Assembly: GCA_037957365.1 (NCBI GenBank)
Contig: JARHVA010002685.1
Span: 1,272,501-1,336,500 of the forward strand
Direction: 5' to 3'
Length of the DNA: 64,000 bases
Source: Torreya grandis
Taxonomy: Eukaryota > Streptophyta > Pinopsida > Cupressales > Taxaceae
The notes below the pieces were generated by a model that was not told the DNA's origin, did not search any database, and saw nothing but the letters and a program-made list of their open reading frames with translations. The translations under genes were made by a program, and so were the position numbers. How positions within the stretch are numbered: the first letter of the stretch is position 1; each line of letters begins with the position of its first letter. Positions 37,790 through 51,420 of this stretch are shown one piece after another.

Positions 37790-40700
37790 ATTTTCAATAG
37801 TCCAATCTATTTACCATGATCATTGATGTCAAGAAGATCTTGAGGTACTAGTCTATTAATGACAAAGAAGTTGTGTTTGATAACTTGGAGAGTATATGAC
37901 ATATGTGCAGGTCAGTGAGGACAAAGAAAAGGTTGTGAGTCATCCATAAATGTCTTGTGAAGTTCTGGTGTGTCATTTAACTATTTGGAGAGAGAGTAAT
38001 GCATCATCTAGCCTAAGAAGGACCAAAAAGTGATAGAACATCACACAGGTATGAATGTATTGAGAAGTTTGTGCATTTATTTTAGGTACTCAAAAAGTCA
38101 ACCCTAATTAAAATATGGAGATGTTGTTCTTAGTGCCAAGAAGGTACCCTAAAACTTTGGTGTCATTAAGAGATCCCTAGTTCAAGATATAATTTTCCAA
38201 ATTTCCTCAAGTAGATTTTGATGTGACAAAGACCATTGAGTTTAAGTTTTAGGAAATAGTAGTTGGTATTTAAAAATATGAACGTTGGATTTTAAATGAT
38301 TGTGTGTGTGCATTAAACCTGAGAGAAAATAAATGATTGTAAAAGGAAGGATATTGATCAGATAAGGTTGGCGTACAATACAAATTTTTATTATACTCCA
38401 TGGATAATAACCTCTAGGTGTTTTCATGTCCAAACTGTTCATATAAGTGCATCTATTTTAGGATAAAGTCAAAGGTTTCGACTATGGCTAGAAAAACTAG
38501 TGAGAAATAAAATACATGTAGAGAACAAAATATTCATAATTTTTGAATTATATAAAAATAAAATATTAATTATAATACTTAATGGACACCTTAAATTTTT
38601 AATTTATTCATTATAGTATGTACAAGTGAATTTATTTCTTGTCAAAGTTGACTATGGTTTTCAATGGATTGGCAGATTTGAGTGAGCTTCTTACAAGAGT
38701 GTTATTAAAGAATTTTGATCTTATTTTTTATAGATAAATCACATGGTTTTTTTTAATACCTATACCTAATTTAAATTTTTATTATATTCTTTTGAGTTCA
38801 TTTAAAAAGGTGAAAATATTGTTTACAAAATGGCTTGTCTAGAGAGGGTGGATAGTGAAGATGTAAGTTTAAAAGATTGATCTATATGTTCCATATTTAC
38901 TATTAAAAATACATATATTTGGGTTTATATTTGTTATAATGATGTATAATAATCATAAAAATACATTATAATTTAAGTTAATTGTTTCCATAGATGTTGG
39001 AATTCATGTTCACCATGACTAGTTCTTGAGATAGTTTGTTAATTCTAGGTATACAAGGTGAAGTAAGTGTTTGAGACTCTATGATAGGATTAAATATTTA
39101 AAATAAAAATTTTGATTTTTTTTAGTGTGTATATTATATATAAATTATTTATATAATATGGAGAGTGAGGTTAATAATTTTAAACATCAAATCCAAAATG
39201 GCCTATTTGGTTGTGTTAGAACAGTGAGAGAGAAAGTTATTAAATTGGTTTGTAAGACCTATGGTTGAAACTAGAGTTTGAGATATATATTTTTTATAAT
39301 GATATATAGGTAAAATAATGACTATAAATTTTAATTTTAAGTCATGAAATTTCCATTACAAGTGCTAAAGACCACATTCTTCTTGACTATGTTTCTAAAG
39401 CTATAGGTAATTCTGTGTAGTCATCTTGTAGAGATGAGTTAGGGGTGTCTTGGATAGAGTTGAAGAATAGAATATATATGAATATTTAATATAAATATCT
39501 AAGTTTAATAATAATTTATTATTATTCATGATAATTACCTATGAAAGTGTTGGTGGTCAAAGATTCTTGACTGTGTTTTGTAATAGTCAAACAGTTCTGA
39601 ATGAGAATATGAAAGTTGTTTGTTTGAGGCCTTTTGGTTTGTTTGGTGATGTGAAATGGACATGGTGATGACCATGATAAAATTAATGTTATATAAATTG
39701 TATCTTAATTACATGGTTGTGTGGAATATTTTTTCATTTTATTTATATATTCAAGGTAGACTTTTTCTGTGTATGAAGGGCTAATTGCAAGTAGTCCTAA
39801 TGGCATGGTTCAAGGGGTCATACAAGCTAAAATGTGGTATGGAGATATATGGATGATAAAAGGGGTATATTTAAGGTATATATTGTATTTTTAATTAATT
39901 TTTATATACCTAATGTGTTCCAAGGTATTTTGAGTATAATATGTGGATTAAGTAGACCTAATTGCATTAGGTCTTCATTAAGCCTAATGGGGTTTTGGCC
40001 TCTATGAGTGGTGACAAACATGAGTGATTATTTTTTCACCTATTAAATGTTTTTTATGACCCATTCCAAGGTTAATACAGTAATTTAAAGGTTTTTGGCC
40101 AACCAAGGCGGGTGGAAGTAAGTTTTAAGTATAAATTTAAGGCTTATTAGGCCTATTTGGGCTAGTTGAAGGTATGAGATCATAAGAAAATAACAAATAT
40201 CTTGGATGAGAAGTAGTAGAAAATTAATACCATAAAAAGGATAATAGGATCAATAATTAATATCTAACATAGTTAATTTATGTGGATGACAAGTTTAGTT
40301 GACCTAATGAGCCTACTAAGAAGCCTAATGAGCAAGTGAACCTAGAAGCCTATTTCGAAGAGGTAGAAGGTTGAAGAACTAAATGAGATGATTTAATATT
40401 GAGAGACAATAATATATTCATCATATTTGTGTTACAAGTCTATTATATAGAGTGTATTTAATATATATAAGATATATAGCTGAATAAGAGGTCACCATTA
40501 GCTAAGAGAGAAATAACGTGTCTTGAGGTGATCAAGCTTGTCTTGGTTAGGTTGGTGATTATTCAAGAGGGATTTGGAGTTGCCTTATAGGTTAGAGATT
40601 GCATAAGTGACCTTGAATTGGCTAGGTTGGTTCCAAGTAACTTATGGTGTTGGATCTTCCTTATAAGTTAGATCTTGATAAAGGACTAGTTGAGTCGGTA

Positions 40701-41001
40701 CTTGACTAGTGAGGGGTTGGTGCTCTTTATGGGATTGGTGCATCACTAAATGTTTGATCCATTACTTATAATAAAATATTCCAAGTCATGTTTTAGTGTG
40801 TTTTATCTTCCATGAGGTTTTCCCACATAGATATGGTGTTCATTTAATATTTTCTTATCTTTCATGCTTTGTATGAGTACACTTTCATGATGATAATGCT
40901 AGATCAAGTTGATATGTGATTGATGGTTAAATAATGATGAATGAAATTGATAAAAATATCGTACATTGATTCATCCCCTCTCAATGGTTGTGGTTTCAAA
41001 A
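37790..41001 (+). mobile_element. G LTR1
   Basis: Homology with LTR2 begins clearly at CATTGATGTCAAGAAGA (37821 against 43762) and runs without large gaps to GAGGGGTTGGTGCTC (40720 against 46670). It then continues in the right-hand part of LTR2 (TTTGATCCATTACTTATA and ACATTGATTCA-CCCC-CTC). The first 30 bases are too diverged to place the exact start. A primer-site-like sequence follows at 41004. Confidence 0.75.
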
Positions 41002-41017
41002 ATTGGTGTTAGATAAA
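41002..41017 (+). other. G primer-binding site 1
   Basis: ATTGGTGTTAGATAAAG is a decayed form of ATTGGTATCAGAGCAAG, complementary to the 3' end of initiator-Met tRNA, directly after the LTR. The second copy at 62372 (ATTGGGATTAGAGTAAG) carries different changes, and together they support the original site. Confidence 0.65.
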
Positions 41018-43718
41018 GTAATTTGGAGGTTTATTGATACCTTGAAGGTAATCCTAGAATCATAAGATGGATAAGCTAATGAAGGTCATGATTTAAGACT
41101 CCATGATGGTACTTTAAATATTAAATAAGAAGGAAAATATGTAAGCCATGTTGAAAGTAAGAGATTATTAAAGGTGGTCTACATAGTCAGCTAGAATTTT
41201 AGAAGGAAGATGTTTATTGGCATTGAGTGGAAGTTATTTTTGTAAATAGTTGAGTATGACATGAGGTTGGTTTGTTTGAGAGTGAGTTTCAAAATGCATC
41301 TATATTGGAAGGAATTTTCAAAGTGGTGTGGTACCTAGTAGGATTGTCTGATGGCCTAGTTCTTAAGCATGTAAATATATTATAGAGGCATGGTGATGAT
41401 TACATGGATGTGTATGAGATTGATGTTTTAAAATGAAGTGTTAAGGGAACATGAGAAAGGTTTTTAGTCAGTCATATGACTCTCAAAGTGAGATAAATGG
41501 GTAAGTCCTTCATTGGTGGTCTTCTCATAGGCCTTATCTTAAGACCCTAAGTAGCATGATGAGGAATAATGATCAGGCTTGGAGGTTTGTGATCTTGTGT
41601 AATAATGATATGAGGATGGATGACATGTTTATGATTTATTGAGATCACTAAAAGAGGTTTCAAGGTGTTATCAAGGTCCAAGTATAAACTAGTAGTCCTA
41701 TGTCTAGTGTGCAAAGAGACCTAATGAGGCCTAATAAGGTGTCAAGTTGAGTTCTCAAGGTGACTATAGAACATTTGAGTTTTTATAGAGGTTTAATAAG
41801 TTTATTAAAGTATTTTTATGAATTTTCAGGTCCTTAGTTAAATTATAAAGAAAGAAAACAAGTTTGAAGGTCTCCTATGTATGTAGACTGAAGAGTTGCA
41901 GACCTGAGAAGGAAATTTTGATGCTCATTGGCATATTTAAGATTTACATGGTGTCCTAAGATATTGGGAAGAGATGTAAAATTATACTATAAATTATTTA
42001 CAATAATTAATAGGTGGTTTTAATGACAATACTGTATGAATAATTGTTAAACACCAAAATTGGTTTAAAACACTCTCAAAACCCTCTTAATGACTTGATT
42101 AGAGAGATCTTGTTAGAAATGGACTAGATGGATTATTAAGGGTATTTATATGATTATAAGTGGTAGATAAATCTTTAAATAATATCCACATGGCATTAGT
42201 ATTTTATGAAAGTGAGTGAAACCTATAGAAAAAACGTTATTTCTAAAGAATTAGATTTTACAGACAACGGTATCTTGATGAGTTGTGTACTATTCTTGAT
42301 CACTTAAGGAGGTTGTTCAAAGTGATTGGTAATGTTCCTAATGTAATATTTATACTATAGATCCATTATATATGATTATATTTATCTTATATATGAATAT
42401 CAAGCTCAAATTATGAAAAATAGTGGTATGAGGGTTTCAAGTTGTTTTTTGACTAGAAAACCTAGGTTTGCTTTCATGAAGCAAATGACTCTATCATGAT
42501 CTATGGAATTCAATGTGTGATATATGGATTGAGTGTATATTTTTATTTGATATATATCATTATTTAAATGTATGGTTGAGCTCAAGGCCAAAATATGATC
42601 CAAAAAAATTGATTATGCTTTGACCATATTTGACCATTATTTATTGTTTTAGGAGATTAGTCTAAAAATACCAATATTGCTCAGTTTTTAAGAAGATGGT
42701 TGAGTTTTTAGTTATTATATATATCCATATGGATCATTATCATGCATTAATATTCATGGTGAGTTCTCACACATGTGTTATAATTTCAAGTCTTCATGAC
42801 TTGGTTTTGGTGTATGAGTGAGCAAGCTACAAGAGTGGTTTGAGTCCTTATGCCTTGAGTTGTGATGTCTAATTCATATAAATAATTTATTGAGGTCATG
42901 AAGGTTATTTACATGTGTTTGGTTCATTATAGTTAATTTATTTCTATATGTTTATGCCTTAGGAGTTCAATGTAGTTTTTTGTGTGTACAAAAACCTAGT
43001 ATGATTGTATGTTAACCAAGAAGGTGCCTTGTAGTGGTATGAGCTATGATGGCTTGTGATGCTTGAAGGAAATTATTTAATTATATGAGGGTATATGAAG
43101 TTTTTAATACCTATTTGAGGTGGTCTTGTTGGCCTAAGAATTCAATATTGAACAAGGAGTGTATCTATTTGAATTAGGTCTCTATGGGACCTATTATTCG
43201 TATGAGGCCTAATGAAAAATTAAAGGTATGATATTTCTTATAATAATTGTACATGTAAATTATTTAAAATCAAATGAAAAAATATATATGGAGCATTGAA
43301 TTAGGGGGAGCTAACTCGGGTCTCTTAAGAAGATTGAAGAAAATAATGTATGATTTAAGGGGGAGCCATTATCTCTATGTTACAATGATCCATGTCAAGT
43401 TATAGATGAAGGGATTTGAGAAGGTTAAATTAGTTTATATTTTAGATCAAGAGGTTTATTAGTCTTATGAAGGACAAGTATTCTAAGGTAAACATGTATA
43501 AGATGTTTCAAAGATTTAGAAAGCATGTTCTTGATGTGGTTAAGTGAAAAAAGTGTTGTCAAGTCCAAAGATCAATTGACTATGTATGGATGATATTGTG
43601 AGAATGTATATGAACCTTTGTCATTAATGTCAAAGGGGGAGAAATAATTGTTTGGGAGAAAGACTAGCTTGGAGAGATGAGATTAATCTAATGTGTTAGA
43701 GTGTTTTCCATGAATGAT
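41018..43718 (+). mobile_element. G internal region 1 (2.7 kb, no recognised coding domain)
   Basis: It opens shortly after the primer site with an ATG-bearing stretch near 41069 (ATGGATAAGCTAATGAAGGT), conserved in internal2 at 62437 (MDNLVKVMFEDSIMVLS). That could be the start of a vanished gag-like protein, but the frame closes soon in both copies. No RT, integrase or protease motif was seen. The 3' third holds repeated purine runs with GGGGGAG (43302, 43357, 43635). Confidence 0.6.
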
Positions 43719-43729
43719 AAAGGGGAGAT
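43719..43729 (+). other. G polypurine tract
   Basis: AAAGGGGAGAT directly precedes TGTTGAGCATGG, the start of LTR2. This is the common arrangement in plant LTR elements, where the tract primes plus-strand DNA synthesis. Confidence 0.7.
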
Positions 43730-46690
43730 TGTTGAGCATGGTGATTAATGTCTTAGGTTGTCATTGATGTCAAGAAGAGCTTGAGGAACTAATGAATTAA
43801 TGATAAATAAGTTTTTTTTGATATATTTGAGAGTATATGGCATATGTTCAAGTTGATGAGGATAAATAATAGGTTATGAGGCATCCATAGATGTCGTGGT
43901 GAAGTTCTAGTGCATTATTTGACCATTTAGAGAGAGAAGAATACATACTCTATCCTAAGAAGGACCAGACCATAATAGATCATCCCATAGGTATGAATGT
44001 ATTGAGAAGTTTTTGAATTTAATTTAGGTACTTAGAAAGTCAACCTTGGTCAAACCAAAATATAGAGATGTTTTTCTTAGTGCCAAGAAGGTACCCTACA
44101 AATTTGGTGTCTTGAAAAGATACCTTTTCAATATATAAAAATAAAAATTTGCTATAGTAGACTATGACTTGCCATAAAACATCAATTTTAAGCTTCAGGA
44201 AATAGCAATTGGTATTAAAAAATATGAATGTTAGATTTGAAATGACTATGTGTGCACATTAATCCTAAGAGCAAATAAATGATCTTAGAAGGTAGGATAT
44301 TAGTCATATCAAGTTGGTGTAAAATAAAAAGTTGTATTAGACTCCATTAATAAAAACATCAATGTTGTGGCATGTCTTAACTATCTGTATAAGTGTATTT
44401 ATTATAGGTCAAAGTCAAAGGTTCTAACTATGGTAAAAACTAGAAAAACTAGTAAGAAAATAAATGCATGTAGAGACCAAAATATGGAGAATTTTTACAT
44501 GGTATAAAAATAAAATATGAATTATAATAATTAATGAAAAACATAAAATTGTAATTTATTCATGAAATTATATACAAGTTAACTTATTGCTTGCCAAATT
44601 TGACTATGTGCTTCAGTGGATTCATAAATTTGAGTGAGCTTCTTGCAAGAGTGTTCTTAAAGCATTTTTATTTTAGTTGTGGTATATAAAGTGCATAGTG
44701 TTTTTTTTTAAGACCTATAACTCATGTAAATTTTTGTTATATTATTTATATTTCATTTAAAAAGGTTAGAATGCTGTTCACAAGATGGCTTGTATAGAGA
44801 GGGTGGACAGTAAAGGTGTAAGTTTCAAAGATTAATCTGTAAGTTCCATATTTTATATTAGAATATATATATTTTGGATAATATTTTTCTTAATAATGTA
44901 TAATAATAATTAAAATTTATTATAATTTAATTTAAGTTTTTTCATAGATGTTGGAGGTCATGTTCACCATGACTAGTTCTTGAGATAGTTTGACAATTCT
45001 AGATATACAAGGTGAAATAAGTGTCTGAGACTCTATGATAAGATTAAATGTTTATAATATATTTTTTATTATGTTTTTTAGTATGTATATTATATATAAA
45101 TTATTTATATAATATGTATATTGAGGTTAATTTGAAACATGAAATCAAAAATGGCCTATATGGTTGTGTTAAAACAGTGAGAAATAAAATTATCAAATTA
45201 GATTGTGAGACCAATGGTTAAAACTATATTTTGAGATATATATATTTTATAATGATATATAGGTAACAAGGTGAATATAAATTTTAATTATAATTCATAA
45301 AATTTCCCTTACAAGTGCTAAATACTACATTCTTCTTGACTATGTTTTTGAAGCTACAAGTACTCTGTGTAGTCATCTTAAAGAGATGAGTTTGGGGTGT
45401 TTTTGATAGATTTGGAGAATAAAATTTATATTAATATACTATATATTTATCTAAGGTTAATTATAATTTATTGTTGTTCATGATAAGTCCCTATGCAAGT
45501 ATTAGTGGTCAAATATTTTTGACTGTGTTTTATAATAGTCAGACAGTTCTGAGTGAGCATATGAAAGTCATTTGTTTGAGGTCTTTTGGCCTATTTGGTG
45601 ATGTGAAATGGAAATTGTGATTACCATGAGGTAATTAATATTATATACATGTATTTTAAGGGCATTTTTTATGGAAGAGTTTTTCATATGCTTTAGATAT
45701 TCAAGGCAGACATTTTTTGTGTATGAAAGGCTAAATGCAATTGGTTCTAATGGCGTGGTTCAAGGGGTCATATAAGATAAAAGGTGGTATGGACATATAT
45801 GGATGATACAAAAGGTATATTCAATATATATTTTATATTTTTCATTAATTTTTATAGAACCAAGATGTTCCAATTTTTTCCAAGTGTAACATGTGGTTTG
45901 ATTAGACCTAATTGCATTCGATCTCCATTAGGCCTAATGGGGTTTTGGCCTCTATGAGTGGTGACCGACCTAAGTGATGATTTTTTCACATATGAAACGT
46001 TTTTTATAACCAATTACAAGTTTAATACAATTTTATAAAGGTGTTTGGTTGACCAAGGTGGGTGAAAATAAGTTTCAAGTATAAATATAAGGCATATTAG
46101 GCCTATTTGGGCTAGTTGAAGGTATGAGAACATAGGTGAATAATAGAGATATTTAATGAGAATTAGTAGGTCATGTATAGAATAAAAAGGAGAAGTTAAA
46201 TCATTAATATCTAACATAATTTCTGAATTTTGATGACAAGGTTAGTTGGCCTAATGAGCCTAATAAGAGGCCTATTGAGCGAGTGAGCCTAAAAGGTTGT
46301 TTGGAAGAGATAAAAGGTTAAAGAGTTAAGTGAGTTGATTTTATATTGAGAGACCATTATATATTCATCATATTTTTTTATAGGTTTATGATATATATTG
46401 TATTTCATATAGAGAAGATAGAGATATGAATAAGAGGTCACCATTAGTTGAGAGAGCAACAAAGTGTCTTGAGGTGATCAATCTTGTCTTGGTTGGGTTG
46501 GTGCTTAGTCAAGAGGGAGTTGGATCTTCCTTTTAGGTTGGATATTGTATAATTTTCCTTGAAGTGGATAGGTTGGTTTCAAGCCACATAGGGGTTTGGA
46601 TTCTCCTTTTAAGTTAGAGCTTGATAAAGGAATAGTTGAGTTGATTATTGACTAGTGAGGGGTTGGTGCTCCTTGTGAAGTTGGTGCCTC
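43730..46690 (+). mobile_element. G LTR2, left part (split by element F)
   Basis: It starts TGTTGAGCATGG after the polypurine tract. It aligns with LTR1 throughout, for example GAAGGTACCCTA (44087 against 38143), CAAGGGGTCATA (45761 against 39810) and TTAGGCCTATTTGGGCTAGT (46095 against 40146). Homology stops at TTGGTGCCTC (46681-46690), where F is inserted, and resumes at 62104. Confidence 0.8.
46684..46690 (+). repeat. Target-site duplication of element F, left copy
   Basis: GTGCCTC, repeated exactly at 62104-62110 on the far side of F. Five bases are usual for Ty3/gypsy elements; two extra matching bases may be chance. LTR1 has GTGCATC at the matching place, confirming the uninterrupted state. 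Confidence 0.8.
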
Positions 46691-48118
46691 TTACAGTCAA
46701 CATACCCCCATTTATAAAAAATGAGGACCCTTGTTCAATTTTTAAAATTGTGATATAAATTGACATTTAAATTGATCAAAATACACTATTGAACATCACG
46801 TTTTTCTTAAGATCTTATTGGAATGCTAACACAAGCTTTCTTTGACTTTATCTAATGTTGCTAGCATTTGCTTCATGTGTTTCCATGTTACAAGTTTAAT
46901 GGATTTTATTTAGAATGATAAAGTATTCATGGTTTATGCTTCAATGATTAGTTTAACCCTTTTTATTAACATTTGGTCTTTATTTGTTTAATTAAATCCA
47001 TGTTTAAATGATAATTAAAAGCTTAGTCCAAACATTTTAACATAGGTTCTTATTAAAATAGATTTACATTATTGACCAATCACTTTATTTATGAATAAGT
47101 CTTATTTTTATTTTAGCCTAAGTTCTAATTGATTTTATTAATTCATTATAACCTTAGTCTAAATTTTATCTTAAGTCTTTATATATCTTGAGCCCTTACT
47201 TTATTGCTTTCATTGTTCATAGGTATGAAAACACACAATGTCACCAAGTGGTAAAATCATGGAAGCTCAGAAGAAAGATCAACAATATGCGGATGTTCAC
47301 CCAAAGTAAACAATTCAAGATCAATATCCATGGTATGCATTCAATCTTGAAAAATCAAATTTATGGCTATAATTGGGTCAAAATTTCAAAAGATCCTAAG
47401 ATTGAATGCAATAGTGACAAGTGTCGTAATCACAATAAACTACATACAAATCAATGATCCATGTTTAATCAGACGTATAAAGAATAGATCAATAGTCCAC
47501 ATTTGATCATGCATTCAACACATCAATGACATGTCATTAATATTGAAAAGTAATATCAATGGTGTGAATTAGTTCAAGGAGTTAGGGACTATATTGTAGA
47601 TGATGTTTCCATGTGGTGTAGGAGTGTTAAAGTGATGGAGACTATTTTCAAGGTACATATAGAGCATTTGTTGCTACCAAATGGCATAATCTCATAAGCC
47701 AAGATCAAATATCAATGGCCATGATGAAATTCAAGGCCAAAAGACTCCTAAGGACATCAATTACACATGTTTTATCATGATGTAGTATTTCATGAGGTGA
47801 TGACACATATCCAAGGAGATAACAATCACATTTTAAAAATAAATGAGCTAAGATGCCACATAGAAAATACATGTCACATTGGGATATATTATGGACATGA
47901 GCATACAAAAGGTATAAATATGAGATCCAAACTCAATCTAAGTCACCAAATCACATATTTCAAACTTGATTAATACCATTAAAGCTCTGTGTAAACCTCT
48001 AAAAATCATTAGAATGTATAGAAAACCCTTAATTGTCTGTATATTCACTATGTTGAGTTGAGAGATAGTTGGATTATCATTTATGAAAGGATAGTTATAT
48101 TAAAATTATAACAATAAA

Positions 48119-51100
48119 AATATTTGGATTTGATTTAAATAAGGTAGTTGAAATATAACTAGCATTAGATGTAGAAGGTCAAGTTTTCAAGGACATAAAA
48201 TTTATAGTTTATTAAACACAAGAGACACCAATTGCTCTAAACTGTTCTAGAAAATTGAGAAAAATGGAGTTATAACCAAGGAAGAAGAGAATATACTCAT
48301 ATTGAAGAGACTTTATGATGATATTATGGCCATTCATATGATTGGGCTACATTATGCTACTACTAAACCAAAGGTACATAATTGTATCAATGTTCTTGGT
48401 CCATTTTTCAAGAAAGATAAAATAGAAAAAGGATATGTTGATTAATGAATATAGTCTAAGTAAAATCGCTTACATATCCCCAATTTCTTTTGAGTCTTAC
48501 TATAAGCTACCTAAGCCCTAGATTGACCTAACTACCATTAATTCATGGGCTATGAAGTAAAGCATGGTGGATACCCTAGCAAAATGGTTGGAAGTAGGTA
48601 ACCAGGTCATTATAGATCTTGCAAAGAACATCCTAGTGAGTCAATTTAGACTTAGAGTTAGGATGATCATGACTATGTTAAACAAGTTGTATGAATGTGC
48701 ACACATAACACATGTTGAAAAAATATTGGTTGCTATGCTACACTTCATCATTGAATAAGTGTCAATTCTTTCATTAGTTGAAATTATTAGTATATCCCTA
48801 AGCATGCAGATATATGGGATCAAGAATAAGAAGAGAACTAAATTTTACATGATGTACTATTTATTGGATGACTTGGGTGCTACCACCAAGATCCCAAACT
48901 AGAGATAATGGTCTCTTAATGGTACCAAGATTGTATCTCGATATTATTCCAAATTACATATCTATAAGTAAAGATACCATATTTAGTTTATCTATGATTG
49001 TGTCTACCCTGCATTGAGTCAAACTATTGATGATATTATTATGATGAGAGTAAGTCCTTTAATAAAGAAGTAAATTGAGGCAATGGGGGACATATGGCTT
49101 TATCATTATTGTACTATTATAATAATTGAAGGAACCTAAACTGCCCCTCTCAAATTTCTAGTTCATGTACCTAACAAATTATCAAAACAAGAGGTTGTAT
49201 ATTAGATCTTCAATGGGATAGATGGGATATGTAAAACTAAAAGGAATGGACTTCTAAACAATTTTCCCATGATAATTGGCAAAATTATTTTCAAGCAATG
49301 GGATCACATTTAAGTTGCTTCAAAGCATATGTTGTCCTTCTGCTTGTAGATTGATGATCATGGACATTGGGATCCCTATGGAAAAGTAAAGGAACATTTG
49401 AGAATCAAAGGTATTTTTGTTGTGCCTTATGAGTATGAGCCTAGTACATTGGAATTTGTATAAACCAATGAAAATTCATACTTTGAATTTGTTATAAGAC
49501 TGAAAGAGAACAAAATAAAGTGTGAGTCCAAATTGTAAAGATACCAAAAGATGGAAGATAGATGGTAGTTAGGCCCAAGATATTATCATTTCATAGATTT
49601 TGATTCTTCTAGGCTTCCACCAGAAGATGTACCATCATAACATAGGACTAAAGAGAGGAATCTAGGTGAGGTTACTTCAAGTTCTTTAATTCCTAGGCCA
49701 TCTAGAACAACAAAGTAGGAATTACCTTAATAGGAGGTTCACATGATAGCATTAGATCCTCATGAATCTATTAAAGATGCACTCAAAATTTTATATATGA
49801 CGTATGAGTTAGATTCAAATGCAGAAGGAGATAAGGATAAATAAGCCAAATAGGATAAGGGAAAGTCATTGGACTTGATAGTTATTGATTCTCCCAAAAG
49901 GAAAGCTAAGACTACCATGGTCTCAAAATCTAAGAAACCTAAAGTGAACATTACACCATCTTTGGAAAACATCAACTTGTTTAATGAAGAGAACATAATA
50001 TATGGACCACCTATTATTTAATGGTTCATATATGAAAAAATATTAGAAAAATTCCATAATTATTATACATGGGCTCTAGTCAAAGCTACTAACATCCCTA
50101 TGTAACAAGAGTTGAAGCCATAGATCCTAGATTTACAAGAGGAAGAGACAAATAGATTGTCTACTCCAAGTTAGTCAATTGACATAGAAAAATGAGTAAT
50201 AAGTAATCATATGGGTCAATATTTATTTGGGGTTAGATATGATCTAGATACTACATGCTTGTAAAGAGTGATTGAGAAAATGGTCATGGAAGGTGGTGAA
50301 GAGGTAGTGTATCAAAAGGTTTAACCTTTGAATCACTTGACTCAAAAGAAAGGATAGAGACCAGGGGAGGATCATATTTTTTAAGATATGTTAGACTTAT
50401 AAAAATTTAGGAAGAAATGTTACAAGCTACCATCAAAGGCCTAAACCACAAGAAGAAAAAAATGAAAGAGCAACACATTTTGTCAATTCCAGGGAACATA
50501 GTTAATAGCTTTGAGGCCATTATATATTATACATTTAGTTATTTGAAATATATTAAGTATAAGTTGGATGTGGTATAAAAACAAAATTTCATGGCTATAA
50601 AAAAAATTAATCAATGGCAAGGTTCATACAATAAGGTAAAAGAATTGATCAATATACTGATAGAAGGCCAGAATATTGAATTCAAAATAGTCAACCTAGA
50701 CCATTTGAATATGGATATGATTATCTTAATAGAGAATATCAAGGATATGAATAAATGGTCCAAATCCATGGAGGGAATTTTAAATGACTTAAAATAGTTA
50801 GAGAACATAATGGTGCAAGTACTAGGGAGATTGATCAAGGATCCAACCATCCTCAATCATATTAGATTGATAACTGATGAAGATTTCCAATATAGGTCTA
50901 CTCAATTCATCCAAGAGGTGAAGAATAAAAGCCAAGGAACCACTAGGTCATATACTAAATTAATATTGGATATGATAGTATCTATAGAGAGAAGATAGGC
51001 AATGTTGAAAGCATTAAAGAAGCATTGTATAGAGATGATAAACACTTCAAAGAGTTTATAGGACAAGAAGAGGAGTTATTCATAAAATGAATTAACAACA

Positions 51101-51159
51101 TCATGTTAATTGGTGATAAATATTATAAGGAAATGAAGATCCTAGATCAAAAATAATAA
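48119..51159 (+). pseudogene. U3-resident ORF of element F, copy in 5' LTR
   Basis: This is the counterpart of the better-kept copy at 57967-60998. Open parts include LAKWLEVGNQVIIDLAKNIL near 48570, VRMIMTMLNKLYECAHITHV near 48655, QLMQIYGIKNKKR-like wording near 48800, and INQWQGSYNKVKELINILIE near 50610-50670 with NMDMIILIENIKDMNKWSKS after it. Most interruptions are single-base stops. The same residues survive in both LTRs although stops differ, so the frame predates LTR divergence. Function unknown; no domain recognised. Confidence 0.65.
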
Positions 51160-51410
51160 ACTATAACTTTAAGGGCATCTCAAGATCAACTGAGTTGACT
51201 TAGAATATTCTCTTATATATAAACTATGTGAACCATTCTGAAAGAATGCTTTATTTTATAAAAGCATGTGCAATTTGTAACACACATGGATTATAGGTTA
51301 GTACACTTATAAAGTGTCATTGATTTTATAATATTGTATTAGGAAAACTATCCTTGACACTTGGATAATTATCATTTGATAGTGATTAACCAACATACCT
51401 CATATGTTGC

Positions 51411-51420
51411 CTATACAAGG
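51411..51420 (+). promoter_or_regulatory. Degraded TATA box, element F 5' LTR
   Basis: CTATACAAGG stands where the 3' LTR has CTATAAAAAGG (61250-61260), in the common plant LTR context CCTATAAA-GGAG followed by an AG-rich start region. The A-to-C change would weaken this promoter copy. Confidence 0.5.

Noticed and set aside
47188..47973. Short frames in the F 5' LTR upstream of the U3 ORF
   Set aside because: They occur on both strands, are not kept in the 3' LTR copy, and overlap the short GATCAATGG repeats.
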